Shown here: piece after piece, positions 48,967-58,322 of the stretch | Layout: each line of letters begins with the position of its first letter | Position numbering within the stretch: the stretch's first letter is position 1 | Origin: Bosea sp. 685 | Lineage (GTDB): Bacteria > Pseudomonadota > Alphaproteobacteria > Rhizobiales > Beijerinckiaceae | Assembly (NCBI RefSeq): GCF_031884435.1 | Contig: NZ_CP134779.1 | Coordinates: forward strand, 1,550,001 to 1,614,000 | DNA length: 64,000 nucleotides | Direction of reading: 5' to 3' | Position numbers and translations under genes: made by a program | The notes under the pieces: model-generated | The model's input: the letters and a program-made list of their open reading frames with translations, nothing else | Told to the model about the DNA's origin: nothing | The model's database searches: none

Positions 48967-49298
48967 GCGAGCACCCGTAACGTTCCCGCCGTGCAAGGGG
49001 TTTTACGGCAGAAGGCTGCAACAATATCCGCCTGGATATAGCCTCGACACTATTGGGCTTTAGTCGGATGCGGTCGCATAAGATCGCTGCCCGGCGCGTG
49101 AGATCGTCGTCGCAGCAGCGTCACCATCTGCACGCTGCGCCTAAGGTCTAGTTGCTTGGGTCCGCCGCCTTCAGCACAACGATGACCTTACGATATGCTC
49201 CCAACGAAATCGATTGAGGGTCCGGCGCGACAGCGGCGACGCAAAACAGCGACGAAGAAAGACACCGACAAAAAGAACCCAGACAGCGGAGGACACAG

Positions 49299-50036
49299 AT
49301 GGGCAGGCTCTCTTGGCGCTGGTGGTCGCGAAACAAGAACAAATCCCTGGACGAGGCGGGGCTCTCTTCCGGACGGTTTGAAGGCGAGGATCGGCGCCAA
49401 CTGCTCCAGGCACTCTCCGCCATCGCCGGCGGCGGCGCCCTGGCTGCGATGCCGCAACCCGCGGGTGCGAAGGATTCGAGCGAATTGCCGCCCCCCAAAC
49501 GGGTGCTGACCGGTCGCGATGCGGCTGGCAAGTCGGTGTTCAAATCCGTCGATGTCACCTCCAAGGTGGTGGAGATCGATTCCAATCCGGGACTGACATT
49601 CTACGAACTCTATATGACCGAGGGCGTGCCACGGCTCACCGGCCAGGAGCTGGACCCGATGCTCCAGGGAACGAGGGCCTTTCCCGGCCCGGGCGGCACG
49701 ATGTTTCGCCTGATCTCGTATCCGCCGAAGCGACCCGAGGGCTGGAAGCCGCCGCCCGGCGTCACTTTCGCGAGCGCGTTGGGAGAAATGTCGGAGAAGA
49801 TCCCTCGCATGGGGGATCATTTCGAGCAGGGCGCGCCAGGCATGCACACCTCGGACACCATCGACTATGGGGTCGTGGTTCGTGGCGAGATGACGCTGGA
49901 ACTGGACGACGGAAAGATCGTCCATCTGCGCCAAGGCGATTGCATCGTGCAGAACGGAACCCGGCATCGCTGGCGCAACCCGTTGCCGGAGCCCTGTCTC
50001 ATGGCCTTCATCTCTGTCGGCGGACAGCGCGGCTAG
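49299..50036 (+). CDS. Tat-exported cupin-domain protein
   Basis: A 245-residue protein with an internal twin-arginine-like leader (EDRRQLLQALSAIAGGGALA, ending PAGAKD at about residue 58) after a 30-residue basic, Trp-rich start. The cupin barrel is at about 175-235, with HTSDTIDYGVVVRGEMTLEL and GDCIVQNGTRHRWRNP. It might bind a metal through these His residues; the reaction is unknown. A GGAGG ribosome site precedes ATG 49299. The 48967-49298 spacer holds no gene I can support. Confidence 0.75.
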   Translation: MGRLSWRWWSRNKNKSLDEAGLSSGRFEGEDRRQLLQALSAIAGGGALAAMPQPAGAKDSSELPPPKRVLTGRDAAGKSVFKSVDVTSKVVEIDSNPGLTFYELYMTEGVPRLTGQELDPMLQGTRAFPGPGGTMFRLISYPPKRPEGWKPPPGVTFASALGEMSEKIPRMGDHFEQGAPGMHTSDTIDYGVVVRGEMTLELDDGKIVHLRQGDCIVQNGTRHRWRNPLPEPCLMAFISVGGQRG

Positions 50037-50083
50037 AGCAGGATGCGAAAAGTGGAAACCGGTTTTTCGCGTCGATCCCGCTC
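50033..50083. repeat. Dispersed REP-like repeat (GCGAAAAGTGGAAACCGGTTTTTCGC type)
   Basis: It starts at the stop codon of the cupin gene with CTAGAGCAGGATGCGAAAAG and ends GATCCCGCTC at 50083. Inner arms GCGAAAA/TTTTTCGC and outer arms GAGC..GAT/GATC..GCTC form a hairpin. This repeat class is widespread in Hyphomicrobiales and may act as a transcription terminator between the convergent genes (inference). Confidence 0.8.
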
Positions 50084-50087
50084 CGCC

Positions 50088-50927
50088 TCATGCAGTCGGC
50101 TCCGGGCGAAACTCCACCGTGGCGCCTAGTTCGACCAGCTTGTCGCGGAGGCGACGCAGCTGGATCGGCAGGCCGGTCCCAACGACGATGTCGCGCTCCC
50201 CCGCCAAGGCCAGGACTTCTGGCAACGACAGGCCGAGAGCCTGTCTCATAACCTGAACCACCTTGAGCTTTTGCGAGCCGACATCGGTGATGACCAGAGC
50301 GCCCTGCTGGAAGTCCGCTGGGTCGCATGTCGTTTCGTCCAGCGGAAACTCCTTCTCCAGTGCCTCCCGCTCCAGTGCCTCCCGCTCCAGTGCCTCCCGC
50401 TCCAGTGCCTCCCGCTCAATGACACCCTGATGGACCTCGCTCCATAACGCGTTTGTCATGTCGGCTTCGGTCTCGATGAGCTTCAGGAGCTGCTCATCGT
50501 CATCCTTCACGTCGTTCAGAGCCGACAGAAGCTGACCGAAACGTTGAAGGCTCGCAGCCGCAGTGACGGCATCCCAGCGCCCGGCACCGTGCGCTGCGTA
50601 GTAGACGGGGAAGCCGGCCGATCTTTCATCGATGTCGATGAAGAAGGGGTCGTCGAAGCCGTTCAGTGCGATGACATACCATCCCGGCTGCCAATCGCCC
50701 GATGCTCGTGACACAAGGCTTTCGCCCGTGATCCCGTGAGAGCGGAAGCCGACCTGCCAAGCCCCGATCTCGTGAAGTTCGGGGTAGTGGGTCGGCAAGG
50801 CCAGATTGCCGACGACAATCCGTGCTTCGATGAAATCCCTGATCACGTCCTGAAGACCGTCGGCCAATGGGTCGCTCTCATTTGGTGCCATGGTTTCGAC
50901 GAGATCCGATTGAGGTAACGGCTTCAT
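50088..50927 (-). CDS. SUKH-like protein with EREAL repeat linker and L7/L12-like C-terminus
   Basis: A 279-residue protein. The N-terminal part (about 30-155) resembles the SMI1/KNR4 (SUKH) fold: WYVIALNGFDDPFFIDIDER, PVYYAAHGAGRWDAVTAAAS, LQRFGQLL. Residues 171-190 are four perfect EREAL units, an acidic-basic helix. The C-terminus (about 218-276) resembles the ribosomal L7/L12 C-terminal domain (KLKVVQVMRQALGLSLPEVL, then LRDKLVELGATVEF). SUKH proteins are often immunity proteins of toxin systems, but no toxin gene is adjacent. The function is unknown; domain calls are from pattern recognition only. Confidence 0.7.
   Translation of the reverse strand: MKPLPQSDLVETMAPNESDPLADGLQDVIRDFIEARIVVGNLALPTHYPELHEIGAWQVGFRSHGITGESLVSRASGDWQPGWYVIALNGFDDPFFIDIDERSAGFPVYYAAHGAGRWDAVTAAASLQRFGQLLSALNDVKDDDEQLLKLIETEADMTNALWSEVHQGVIEREALEREALEREALEREALEKEFPLDETTCDPADFQQGALVITDVGSQKLKVVQVMRQALGLSLPEVLALAGERDIVVGTGLPIQLRRLRDKLVELGATVEFRPEPTA
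50355..50414. repeat. Four perfect 15-base tandem repeats inside the SUKH-like gene
   Basis: CTCCAGTGCCTCCCG is repeated four times without mismatch at 50355-50414 and encodes EREAL units on the minus strand. The repeats are in frame (15 bases), so copy-number changes would lengthen or shorten the linker without breaking the protein. Identical third bases point to recent expansion. Confidence 0.92.
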
Positions 50928-51119
50928 GCCAGATTCTGCGGCACCGCGTCAGCCGAGCTTCGCAACATGATCGAACCTCCCGGTCCGATAAGGACAGGGC
51001 TTCACCTGGCAGATCGCGCTACTCACCGCGCCCTCGGAATCAAACGCTTAACCATTCATTGACAGAGTGATTCGGAAACGAGGCGCATCTCTGCGCCGTG
51101 CTCGATCTTGGAGCCAAGT

Positions 51120-52253
51120 ATGGTCTCTCGCGCGGAACCCAGTCTCAGCGGCCGCTGGTGGTGGTCGATCGACCGCCTCATCCTCAGCGCCCTCGTGGCG
51201 CTGATGGTGTCGGGCGTCGTCTTGCTGATGGCGGGTGGGCCGCCGGTCTCGGAACGGCTCGGGCTCTCGACCTTCCATTTCGTCAACCGCCAGGCGGTCT
51301 ATCTGCTGGTCGCGCTGACGGTCGTCATCGTCGTTTCGTTCATGACGCCGCGCCAGGTCCGGCGTTCGGCCTTGCTGCTCTTCGTGGTTTCGCTCGCCAT
51401 GGTGGTGGCGACGCTCTATCTCGGCGTCGAGGTCAAGGGCGCGCGGCGCTGGCTGACCATGGGGCCGCTGGGCTCGGTGCAGCCCTCCGAATTCCTGAAG
51501 CCCGCCTTTGTCGTGCTCGCGGCCTGGGCCTTCGCCGAGGGTACGCGCCGGCCCGACCTGCCGGGTACGATCATGGCCTTCCTGCTGTTGCCATTGACGA
51601 TCGTACCGCTCGTGCTGCAGCCCGATTTCGGCCAGACCATGCTGATCACACTGGTCTGGGCCGGGCTGTTCTTCGTCGCCGGCTTGCACTGGTTCTGGGT
51701 GCTGGGGCTCGGCGGCGCCGGCGCCTTCGGCATCCTGGTCGCCTATCAGCTCGTGCCGCACGTCCGTGCCCGCATCGAGCGCTTCATGGACAAGGGTTCG
51801 GGCGACACCTTCCAGGTCGACACCGCGCTGGAGAGCTTCGCGCAGGGCGGCTGGTTCGGCAAAGGGCCGGGTGAGGGCACCGTGAAGCGCATCCTGCCGG
51901 ACGCGCATACCGACTTCATCTTCGCCGTCACGGCGGAGGAGTTCGGCATCATCGTCTGCATCGCGCTGGTCATGCTGTTCGCGCTGATCGTGCTGCGGGC
52001 GCTGTTCGTGGCGCAGAAGGCCGAGGATCCCTTCGTGCGCCTGGCGACGACGGGCCTCTCGCTGCTCTTCGGCATCCAGGCCGCGATCAACATGATGGTC
52101 AATCTGCACATGATGCCGGCCAAGGGCATGACTTTGCCGTTCATCTCCTATGGCGGCTCGTCACTGATCTCGCTCGCCATCGGCACCGGCTTCCTGCTGG
52201 CCTTGACGCGCAAGCGCCCGCGCGCCGTCGATCTCGGCGCATTCAGGCGCTGA
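51120..52253 (+). CDS. ftsW: Septal peptidoglycan glycosyltransferase FtsW
   Basis: SEDS-family polymerase that works with FtsI at the septum. The 377 residues have about ten transmembrane segments and SEDS hallmarks: VEVKGARRWLTMGPLGSVQP, then SEFLKPAFV, LQPDFGQTMLI, GKGPGEGTVKRILPDAHTDF, IFAVTAEEFG and MTLPFISYGGSSL. ATG 51120 is preferred; a TTG at 51108 is in frame. The 192-base gap before it, after the insertion, could carry a separate promoter. Confidence 0.95.
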   Translation: MVSRAEPSLSGRWWWSIDRLILSALVALMVSGVVLLMAGGPPVSERLGLSTFHFVNRQAVYLLVALTVVIVVSFMTPRQVRRSALLLFVVSLAMVVATLYLGVEVKGARRWLTMGPLGSVQPSEFLKPAFVVLAAWAFAEGTRRPDLPGTIMAFLLLPLTIVPLVLQPDFGQTMLITLVWAGLFFVAGLHWFWVLGLGGAGAFGILVAYQLVPHVRARIERFMDKGSGDTFQVDTALESFAQGGWFGKGPGEGTVKRILPDAHTDFIFAVTAEEFGIIVCIALVMLFALIVLRALFVAQKAEDPFVRLATTGLSLLFGIQAAINMMVNLHMMPAKGMTLPFISYGGSSLISLAIGTGFLLALTRKRPRAVDLGAFRR

Positions 52254-52258
52254 CCGCG

Positions 52259-53353
52259 ATGGCAAGAGACATGCTCGTCGTTCTGGCCGCCGGGGGCACC
52301 GGCGGCCATCTCTTTCCGGCCGAGGCACTGAGCCATGCGCTGCATGCTCAAGGAGCGCGCGTCGTGCTGATGACCGATACGCGCGCCGCCGAATATGCCG
52401 GCGATTTTCCAGCCGAGGCGGTGCATGCCGTCCAGGCGGCAACGCCGTCGGGCCGTTCGCCCCTGAAGATGGCCGGCGCACTGCTGACGCTGGCGAAGGG
52501 CGTCTTCGCAGCGCGGCGGATCGTCAAGGAACTGAAACCGGCGATCGTCGTTGGCTTCGGCGGCTATCCGACGGTTCCTCCGGTGCTCGGCGCCTCGCTT
52601 GCGGGCGCCAGGACGCTGATCCACGAGCAGAACGCCGTGATCGGCCGTGCCAACCGCTTCCTGGCTGGTCGCGTCGACATCATCGCGACGGGCTTCGCCG
52701 AGGTCGGCGGGCTGTCGGCCTCGACCAAGGCGAAATGCCGGCAGGTCGGCAACCCGGTTCGCCCGGCCGTGCTAGAGGCGGCCTCGCCCTATGCTGCTCC
52801 CGGCGACGGCATGCTCAATCTCCTCGTCTTCGGCGGCAGCCAGGGTGCGCGGGTCATGGCCGATATCGTGCCGCCGGCGGTCCAATTGCTGACCGAGGCC
52901 GAGCGCGCGCGCCTGACCGTGATGCAGCAGGCCCGGCCGGAGGATGACGAGCGGGTGCGCCGCATCTATGCGAGCGCCGGGGTCAAGGCCGAGATCGCAC
53001 CCTTCTTCAAGGACCTGCCGGCGCGCATGGCAGCAGCGCAACTCGTCATCGGACGTGCCGGTGCCTCGACCGTGGCGGAGCTGACGGTGATCGGCCGGCC
53101 GGGGATCCTCGTGCCGCTGCCGGGCGCGCTCGACCAGGACCAGGCGGCCAACGCCGCCGTGCTGGAACGCGCCGGCGGCGCGATCCGTATCCTGCAATCC
53201 GATTTCACGCCGAGACGGCTGGCGAGCGAGCTTTCCGGCCTGCTTGCCGACCCCAACCGCTTGACGGCGATGGCGGGCAACGCCAAGAGCGCCGGCATTC
53301 CCGATGCGGCCGAACGACTCGCCCGCCTCGTCATCGACGTCGCTGCGTCCTAG
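52259..53353 (+). CDS. murG: UDP-GlcNAc:lipid I transferase MurG
   Basis: Glycosyltransferase that converts lipid I to lipid II on the cytoplasmic face of the membrane. The 364-residue protein has the glycine-rich loop [16 protein letters not shown] (about 9-24), [39 protein letters not shown] and the donor site [13 protein letters not shown] with [14 protein letters not shown]. It starts 6 bases after ftsW. Confidence 0.95.
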   Translation: MARDMLVVLAAGGTGGHLFPAEALSHALHAQGARVVLMTDTRAAEYAGDFPAEAVHAVQAATPSGRSPLKMAGALLTLAKGVFAARRIVKELKPAIVVGFGGYPTVPPVLGASLAGARTLIHEQNAVIGRANRFLAGRVDIIATGFAEVGGLSASTKAKCRQVGNPVRPAVLEAASPYAAPGDGMLNLLVFGGSQGARVMADIVPPAVQLLTEAERARLTVMQQARPEDDERVRRIYASAGVKAEIAPFFKDLPARMAAAQLVIGRAGASTVAELTVIGRPGILVPLPGALDQDQAANAAVLERAGGAIRILQSDFTPRRLASELSGLLADPNRLTAMAGNAKSAGIPDAAERLARLVIDVAAS

Positions 53354-53390
53354 AGGCTGTACAGCCTCTCGTCGCCACAGGAGTTCCCCG

Positions 53391-54797
53391 ATGAAGCTGC
53401 CGCCAAAGCTCGGCTCCATCCATTTCGTCGGCATCGGCGGCATCGGCATGTCCGGCATCGCCGAGGTGCTGCACAATCTCGGCTACAAGGTGCAGGGCTC
53501 GGACGCCGCCGACGGCGCCAACGTCAAGCGCCTCGCCGACAAGGGCATCAAGACCTTCGTCGGCCACAAGGCCGAGAATCTCGGCGAGGCCGAGGTCGTT
53601 GTGGTCTCGACCGCGATCAAACGCGACAATCCCGAGCTCATCGCCGCGCGCGAGCAACGCCTGCCGGTGGTGCGCCGTGCCGAGATGCTGGCCGAGCTGA
53701 TGCGGCTGAAGAGCTGCGTCGCCATCGCCGGCACCCATGGCAAGACGACGACGACCTCGCTCGTCGCAACGTTGCTGGAGAAGGGCGGGCTCGACCCGAC
53801 CGTGATCAATGGCGGCATCATCAACGCCTATGGCACCAATGCCCGCATGGGCGAGAGCGACTGGATGGTGGTCGAGGCCGATGAATCGGACGGCACCTTC
53901 CTGAAGCTGCCGGCCGATGTCGCTGTTATCACCAATATCGACCCCGAGCATCTCGACCATTTCGGCACCTTCGACGCGATCAAGGCGGCCTTCCGCAGCT
54001 TCGTCGAGAACCTGCCATTCTACGGCTTCGCGGTGATGTGCATCGATCATCCGACCGTGCAGGGGCTGGTCGGGCAGATCGAGGATCGCCGCGTCGTCAC
54101 CTATGGCGAGAATCCGCAGGCCGATTTCCGCCTGATCGACATCGATCTCTCCGGCGGCCAGGCCAAGTTCACGCTCCTGATCCGCGACCGCAAGCGCGGC
54201 CGCGACGAGGTCGTGCGTGACCTGATCATGCCGATGCCGGGCCACCACAACGCGCTCAACGCCACGGCGGCGATCGCGGTCGCCTATGATCTCGGCATCC
54301 CGGTCGAGAGCATCCGTGCGGCTCTCGCTGGCTTCGGCGGGGTCAAGCGGCGCTTCACCAAGACCGGCGAATGGAACGGCGCGCTGATCTTCGACGATTA
54401 TGGCCACCACCCGGTCGAGATCGCCGCCGTGCTCAAGGCGGCGCGCGCCTCGACCAAGAGCAAGGTGATCGCCGTCGTGCAGCCGCATCGCTACACCCGG
54501 CTCTCCAGCCTGTTCGACGATTTCGCCGCCTGCTTCAACGATGCCGACACGGTGATCGTGGCCGAGACCTATGCGGCCGGCGAGACGCCGATCGCCGGAG
54601 CCGACCGCGATTCGCTGGTGTCAGGGATCAAGGCGCGCGGGCACCGGCATACGCTGGCGCTGGAGGGGCCGGAGCAGCTTGCCGGCATCGTGGCGGAGCT
54701 GGCGGGACCGGGCGACTATGTCGTGTTCCTGGGCGCCGGCAACATCACGCAATGGGCTTATGCGCTGCCGGGAGAGCTGGCGGCGTTGAAGGGGTGA
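53391..54797 (+). CDS. murC: UDP-MurNAc:L-alanine ligase MurC
   Basis: Adds L-alanine to UDP-MurNAc, the first step of peptide assembly. The 468 residues show the N-domain [20 protein letters not shown] (about 10-29), ATP loop [14 protein letters not shown] (about 113), [14 protein letters not shown] and [17 protein letters not shown] 53391 starts 37 bases after murG. Confidence 0.95.
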   Translation: MKLPPKLGSIHFVGIGGIGMSGIAEVLHNLGYKVQGSDAADGANVKRLADKGIKTFVGHKAENLGEAEVVVVSTAIKRDNPELIAAREQRLPVVRRAEMLAELMRLKSCVAIAGTHGKTTTTSLVATLLEKGGLDPTVINGGIINAYGTNARMGESDWMVVEADESDGTFLKLPADVAVITNIDPEHLDHFGTFDAIKAAFRSFVENLPFYGFAVMCIDHPTVQGLVGQIEDRRVVTYGENPQADFRLIDIDLSGGQAKFTLLIRDRKRGRDEVVRDLIMPMPGHHNALNATAAIAVAYDLGIPVESIRAALAGFGGVKRRFTKTGEWNGALIFDDYGHHPVEIAAVLKAARASTKSKVIAVVQPHRYTRLSSLFDDFAACFNDADTVIVAETYAAGETPIAGADRDSLVSGIKARGHRHTLALEGPEQLAGIVAELAGPGDYVVFLGAGNITQWAYALPGELAALKG

Positions 54798-54814
54798 GCC
54801 ACACCGATTGACCC

Positions 54815-54833
54815 TTCTCCCCTCGGGGGAGAA
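54815..54833. repeat. Short hairpin between murC and murB
   Basis: TTCTCCCC pairs with GGGGAGAA across a TCG loop, 17 bases after murC. It resembles a short dispersed hairpin seen in related genomes and could act as a weak terminator or RNA stabiliser. Confidence 0.6.
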
Positions 54834-54849
54834 CCGCTAAAGCGACCCC

Positions 54850-55776
54850 ATGACCTTCCCCGACATCACACCCGATCTCCGCGCCGCTGCGCCGCAATTG
54901 CGCGGCCGGCTTCTGCCCAATCACGACATGTCCGGCTTGACCTGGTTCCGCGTCGGCGGGCCGGCGCAGGTGCTGTTCACGCCGGCCGATGAGGAGGATC
55001 TGGCGCATCTGCTGGCTCATCTGTCGGCCGATATCCCCGTCACGGTGGTCGGGCTCGGCTCGAATCTGATCGTGCGCGATGGCGGCATTCCCGGTGTCGT
55101 GATCCGGCTCGGCGGCAAGGCCTTCGGCGAGATTTCGCTGGAGGCGGGTGACCGCCTGCGCGTCGGCACCGCCGTGCCCGACGTCAAGGTCGCGCGCGCG
55201 GCGGCCGACGCCTCGCTCGACCGGCTTGCCTTCTATCGTGGCATTCCCGGCTGCATCGGCGGGGCGCTGCGCATGAATGCCGGCGCCCACGGCGGCGAGA
55301 CGACCGATGTGCTGGTCGAGGCGCGCGGCGTCACCCGCAAGGGCGAGATCGTCACGCTGAGCCATACGCAGATGGGCTTCACCTACCGCAACAGCGCGGC
55401 CGAGACCCATGAGATCATCTTCACTTCGGCGCTGTTCCAGGGCCGGCCGGGCGATCAGGCGGCCATCTTCGCCGAGATGGACCGGGTCACGGCGGCGCGC
55501 GAGGCGGCCCAGCCGATCAAGGAGCGCACCGGCGGCTCGACCTTCAAGAACCCGCAAGGCGGCAAGGCCTGGCAGTTGATCGATGCAGCCGGCTGCCGCG
55601 GCCTGCGCATCGGTGGGGCGCAGGTCTCGGAGATGCACTGCAACTTCCTGATCAACACCGGCGGCGCCACGGCGGCCGATATCGAGGGGCTGGGCGAAGA
55701 GGTCCGGCGCCGGGTGAAGCAGAATTCCGGCTTCGAACTGCAATGGGAGATCAAGCGGCTCGGCGTGGCGGCCTGA
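54850..55776 (+). CDS. murB: UDP-N-acetylenolpyruvoylglucosamine reductase MurB
   Basis: FAD enzyme that reduces enolpyruvyl-UDP-GlcNAc to UDP-MurNAc. The 308 residues show the FAD-binding [17 protein letters not shown] (about 60-76), [20 protein letters not shown], and the catalytic Ser in [16 protein letters not shown] (about 232), followed by [20 protein letters not shown]. It is the last dcw gene before the brnTA insertion. Confidence 0.95.
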   Translation: MTFPDITPDLRAAAPQLRGRLLPNHDMSGLTWFRVGGPAQVLFTPADEEDLAHLLAHLSADIPVTVVGLGSNLIVRDGGIPGVVIRLGGKAFGEISLEAGDRLRVGTAVPDVKVARAAADASLDRLAFYRGIPGCIGGALRMNAGAHGGETTDVLVEARGVTRKGEIVTLSHTQMGFTYRNSAAETHEIIFTSALFQGRPGDQAAIFAEMDRVTAAREAAQPIKERTGGSTFKNPQGGKAWQLIDAAGCRGLRIGGAQVSEMHCNFLINTGGATAADIEGLGEEVRRRVKQNSGFELQWEIKRLGVAA

Positions 55777-55780
55777 ATTT

Positions 55781-56077
55781 TCAGGCCGCTGGCCGCTCCA
55801 GCCAGTCCCGCAGCGCTTCGTTGACACGCGACTGCCAGCCCGGACCGGAGGCGCGCAACTTTTCGACGAGATCGATGTCGAGCCGGATCGAGATCGCTTC
55901 CTTGGTCCGGGCCGGGCCGCGCTTGCGGATTTCCTCCTGGATGGCGGCATAGAAATCTGGAAGCGCCTCCTTCATCGGGCGAAGCCCCGCAAGCTCCTCG
56001 TCAGTCAGTTCGGGACTGTCGACGGCGTCCCAGTCCTCCTTCGTGTACCCTTGGCCAGGAACTAATTTCTTGGTCAT
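55781..56077 (-). CDS. brnA: Antitoxin BrnA
   Basis: A 98-residue type II antitoxin that neutralises BrnT and represses the operon. The C-terminal half is a ribbon-helix-helix-like DNA-binding region (TKEAISIRLDIDLVEKLRAS, then GWQSRVNEALRDWLE), the N-terminal half is the flexible toxin-binding part (DWDAVDSPELTDEELAGLRP, then MKEALPDFY). It overlaps brnT by 4 bases. Its stop lies 4 bases from the convergent murB stop. Confidence 0.9.
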   Translation of the reverse strand: MTKKLVPGQGYTKEDWDAVDSPELTDEELAGLRPMKEALPDFYAAIQEEIRKRGPARTKEAISIRLDIDLVEKLRASGPGWQSRVNEALRDWLERPAA

Positions 56078-56316
56078 AGGCCTCTCCTTTCCTTGATCGA
56101 CGCAGGCCGCATGCTGATGACCGATAGCGCTTCGGTTCCGAGCATGATGAAGATCACGGTGATAATTCCATTCAGTTCGCCCACCGCGATCAGGCGTCCA
56201 TCTTTGGCTCGGCCGATTGCGGCGCGAGCAAAGAAATCGAGATCGAGCGAGGCGAAATCCATCCCGTGCTTGACGAGATTGGCGAGCCGTTTCGGTTCGT
56301 CCCACAGGATTCTCAT
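56074..56316 (-). CDS. brnT: Toxin BrnT (ribonuclease)
   Basis: An 80-residue RelE-fold toxin that cleaves RNA and halts growth until BrnA binds it. Family motifs are ILWDEPKRLANLVKHGMDF (about 3-21), AVGELNGIITVIF and the C-terminal ISMRPASIKERRGL. The start at 56316 fits the family; in-frame codons upstream run into the promoter. The gene order toxin-antitoxin is normal for brnTA. Confidence 0.9.
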   Translation of the reverse strand: MRILWDEPKRLANLVKHGMDFASLDLDFFARAAIGRAKDGRLIAVGELNGIITVIFIMLGTEALSVISMRPASIKERRGL

Positions 56317-56322
56317 CAATCG

Positions 56323-56352
56323 GTATATACAAGATAACGAGCCCAGAGACAA
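56323..56352 (-). promoter_or_regulatory. brnTA promoter, near-leaderless, with palindromic -10
   Basis: On the minus strand TTGTCT (56347-56352) and TATATA (56324-56329) are separated by exactly 17 bases, and the -10 lies in the palindrome GTATATAC (56323-56330). The BrnT ATG begins 7 bases after the -10, so the transcript should start at or just before the start codon. BrnA binding at the palindrome would block transcription (inference). Confidence 0.7.
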
Positions 56353-56451
56353 ACTCGTATATGCAGGTTTTGGCACCGGCAGCCGGCTCTCGCGCCATCT
56401 CTTAACGTTGCATTAACCATGACGGGTCGAGGTTCGCGACAACGCGGAGCC

Positions 56452-57390
56452 ATGACCTCGATGACCAAACACGTCGCAGTGCTGATGGGCGGATGGTCCG
56501 TTGAGCGGGAGGTCAGCCTCAACAGCGGTGCGGCCTGTGCGCGGGCGCTGGAGAGCGTCGGCTTCCGCGTTACGCGCATCGATGTGCAGCCCAACATCGC
56601 CCAGGTGCTCGATGAATTGCACCCGGACGTCGCCTTCAACGCCCTGCATGGGCGCTTCGGCGAGGATGGCCTGATTCAGGGCGTGCTCGAGATTCTGCGC
56701 ATCCCCTACACGCATTCGGGCGTGCTCGCCTCGGCGCTCGCGATTCGCAAGGACAAGGCCAAGCTCGTCGTCGCGGCGGCCGGCGTGCCGGTGGCGCATG
56801 GAATTGTGGTTTCCCGCTTCGATGCGGCGAGAAAGCACGTTCTGCCGCCGCCTTACGTGCTCAAGCCGGTGGATGAGGGTTCGTCCGTCGGCGTCGTGAT
56901 CGTCAAGAAGGGTCGCGAGCACCCGCCGCAGGAAATCGCCCGCGAGGATTGGCCCTGCGGCGATACGCTGTTGGCTGAAAGCTTCATCAAGGGGCGCGAG
57001 CTGACCTGCGCCGTCATGGGCGGCAAATCGCTGGGCGGCAAGTCGCTGGGCGTGACCGAGATCCGGGCCTCGACCGGGGAGTTCTACGACTACGATGCGA
57101 AATACACGAAAGGTGGTTCGATCCACATCTGCCCGGCTCAAATTTTACCAAAAATTTACCAGCAGATCGAAGAGTGTGCGTTAACGGCGCATCAAGCAAT
57201 CGGGTGCCGGGGCGTTAGCAGGTCTGACTTCCGCTATGACGACGAGACCGACACTCTCGTCTGGCTGGAAGTCAACACGCAGCCCGGCATGACCGAAACG
57301 AGCTTGGTGCCCGAATTGGCCGCCCATGCGGGCATGAACTTCGGTGAACTCGTCAAATGGATGGTGGAGGACGCCTCCCTCGATCGGTGA
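56452..57390 (+). CDS. ddlB: D-alanine-D-alanine ligase Ddl
   Basis: ATP-grasp ligase making D-Ala-D-Ala for MurF. The 312 residues show [20 protein letters not shown] (about 6-25), [31 protein letters not shown] and [19 protein letters not shown]. The segment [11 protein letters not shown] near 190 is an in-frame duplication of five residues (15 bases with one change), where relatives have one copy. ATG 56452 has GGAGCC upstream; ATG 56461 and 56419 are alternatives. Confidence 0.93.
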   Translation: MTSMTKHVAVLMGGWSVEREVSLNSGAACARALESVGFRVTRIDVQPNIAQVLDELHPDVAFNALHGRFGEDGLIQGVLEILRIPYTHSGVLASALAIRKDKAKLVVAAAGVPVAHGIVVSRFDAARKHVLPPPYVLKPVDEGSSVGVVIVKKGREHPPQEIAREDWPCGDTLLAESFIKGRELTCAVMGGKSLGGKSLGVTEIRASTGEFYDYDAKYTKGGSIHICPAQILPKIYQQIEECALTAHQAIGCRGVSRSDFRYDDETDTLVWLEVNTQPGMTETSLVPELAAHAGMNFGELVKWMVEDASLDR

Positions 57391-57398
57391 ATGCGGTG

Positions 57399-58322
57399 AT
57401 GGCGTCAGCCACCTCCCGCTTGCCGGTCCCTGCCGCCGGACCGCAACTCCTCGTCGGGGAGCGGTCTGGGCGCTGGCTGCGCCGCTCGCGGCGCAGCGCG
57501 GTCGCGGTGCCTCTGGCGCAGCGCCTGCCGCGCCGCATCGGCACCTGGCTCGCGCTCGGTTTCCTGAGCCTGAGCATCGGCGCGGGCAGCGTTCTTGGCG
57601 GCCATGTCGAGGCGCTGCGCCAGGCCTATGGCGAGCCGCACCACATGCTGGCCCGGCTGGTCGGGCTCGGCATTGACCGCGTCACGATCTCGGGCCTCAC
57701 GGAGCTGTCCGAGGTCGAGGTCCTGGTCGCTGCCGGGATCGATCCGAAGATCTCGCTCGCCTTCTTCGATGCCGACCAGGCGCGCAAGCTCCTGGAGGCG
57801 ACGCCGCTGATTCGCGAGGCGACGGTCCGCAAGCTCTATCCGGGCGAGATCTCGATCACGCTGGTCGAGCGCGAGCCCTACGCGCTCTGGCAGGTCAAGG
57901 GCGACCTGTTCGTGATCGCAGCCGACGGGACGGTGATCGACAAGATGGATGACGGACGCTTCGCGCATCTGCCGCTCGTCGTCGGGCCCGGCGCCAATCT
58001 GCGCGCGGCCGAGTACATCGCGCTGCGCGGCGAGGCCGGGCCGCTGGCGGCGCATATCCGGGCGGCGACGCTCGTCTCCGGACGCCGCTGGACACTCAAG
58101 CTCGACAACGGAATGGATGTGCGCCTGCCCGAAACTCAGCCTGGCGTCGCGGTCAAGCGGCTCGCCGGGCTCGAAAGCGATTTCCGCGTGCTCGACAAGG
58201 ATCTGCTCGCGATCGACCTGCGCCAGCCCGACCGGGTGGTGATGCGATTGTCGGAAGAGGCGGCCAGCGCCCGCACTGAGCAGCTCAAGAGCAAGACCAA
58301 GAAGAAGGGAGGCGAAGCATGA
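57399..58322 (+). CDS. ftsQ: Cell division protein FtsQ
   Basis: Bitopic divisome protein that forms a complex with FtsL/FtsB. The 307 residues have a basic cytoplasmic tail (WLRRSRRSAVAVPLAQRLPR), one membrane helix (WLALGFLSLSIGAGSVLGG, about 50-68), a POTRA domain (IDRVTISGLTELSEVEVLVA) and the FtsQ domain (TVRKLYPGEISITLVEREPY). The exact start is uncertain: ATG 57399 or GTG 57387 at the ddlB stop. It overlaps ftsA by 4 bases. Confidence 0.93.
   Translation: MASATSRLPVPAAGPQLLVGERSGRWLRRSRRSAVAVPLAQRLPRRIGTWLALGFLSLSIGAGSVLGGHVEALRQAYGEPHHMLARLVGLGIDRVTISGLTELSEVEVLVAAGIDPKISLAFFDADQARKLLEATPLIREATVRKLYPGEISITLVEREPYALWQVKGDLFVIAADGTVIDKMDDGRFAHLPLVVGPGANLRAAEYIALRGEAGPLAAHIRAATLVSGRRWTLKLDNGMDVRLPETQPGVAVKRLAGLESDFRVLDKDLLAIDLRQPDRVVMRLSEEAASARTEQLKSKTKKKGGEA

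Noticed and set aside
48519..51119. Prophage or integrative element between murD and ftsW
   Set aside because: No integrase, tRNA, phage gene or flanking repeats are visible.
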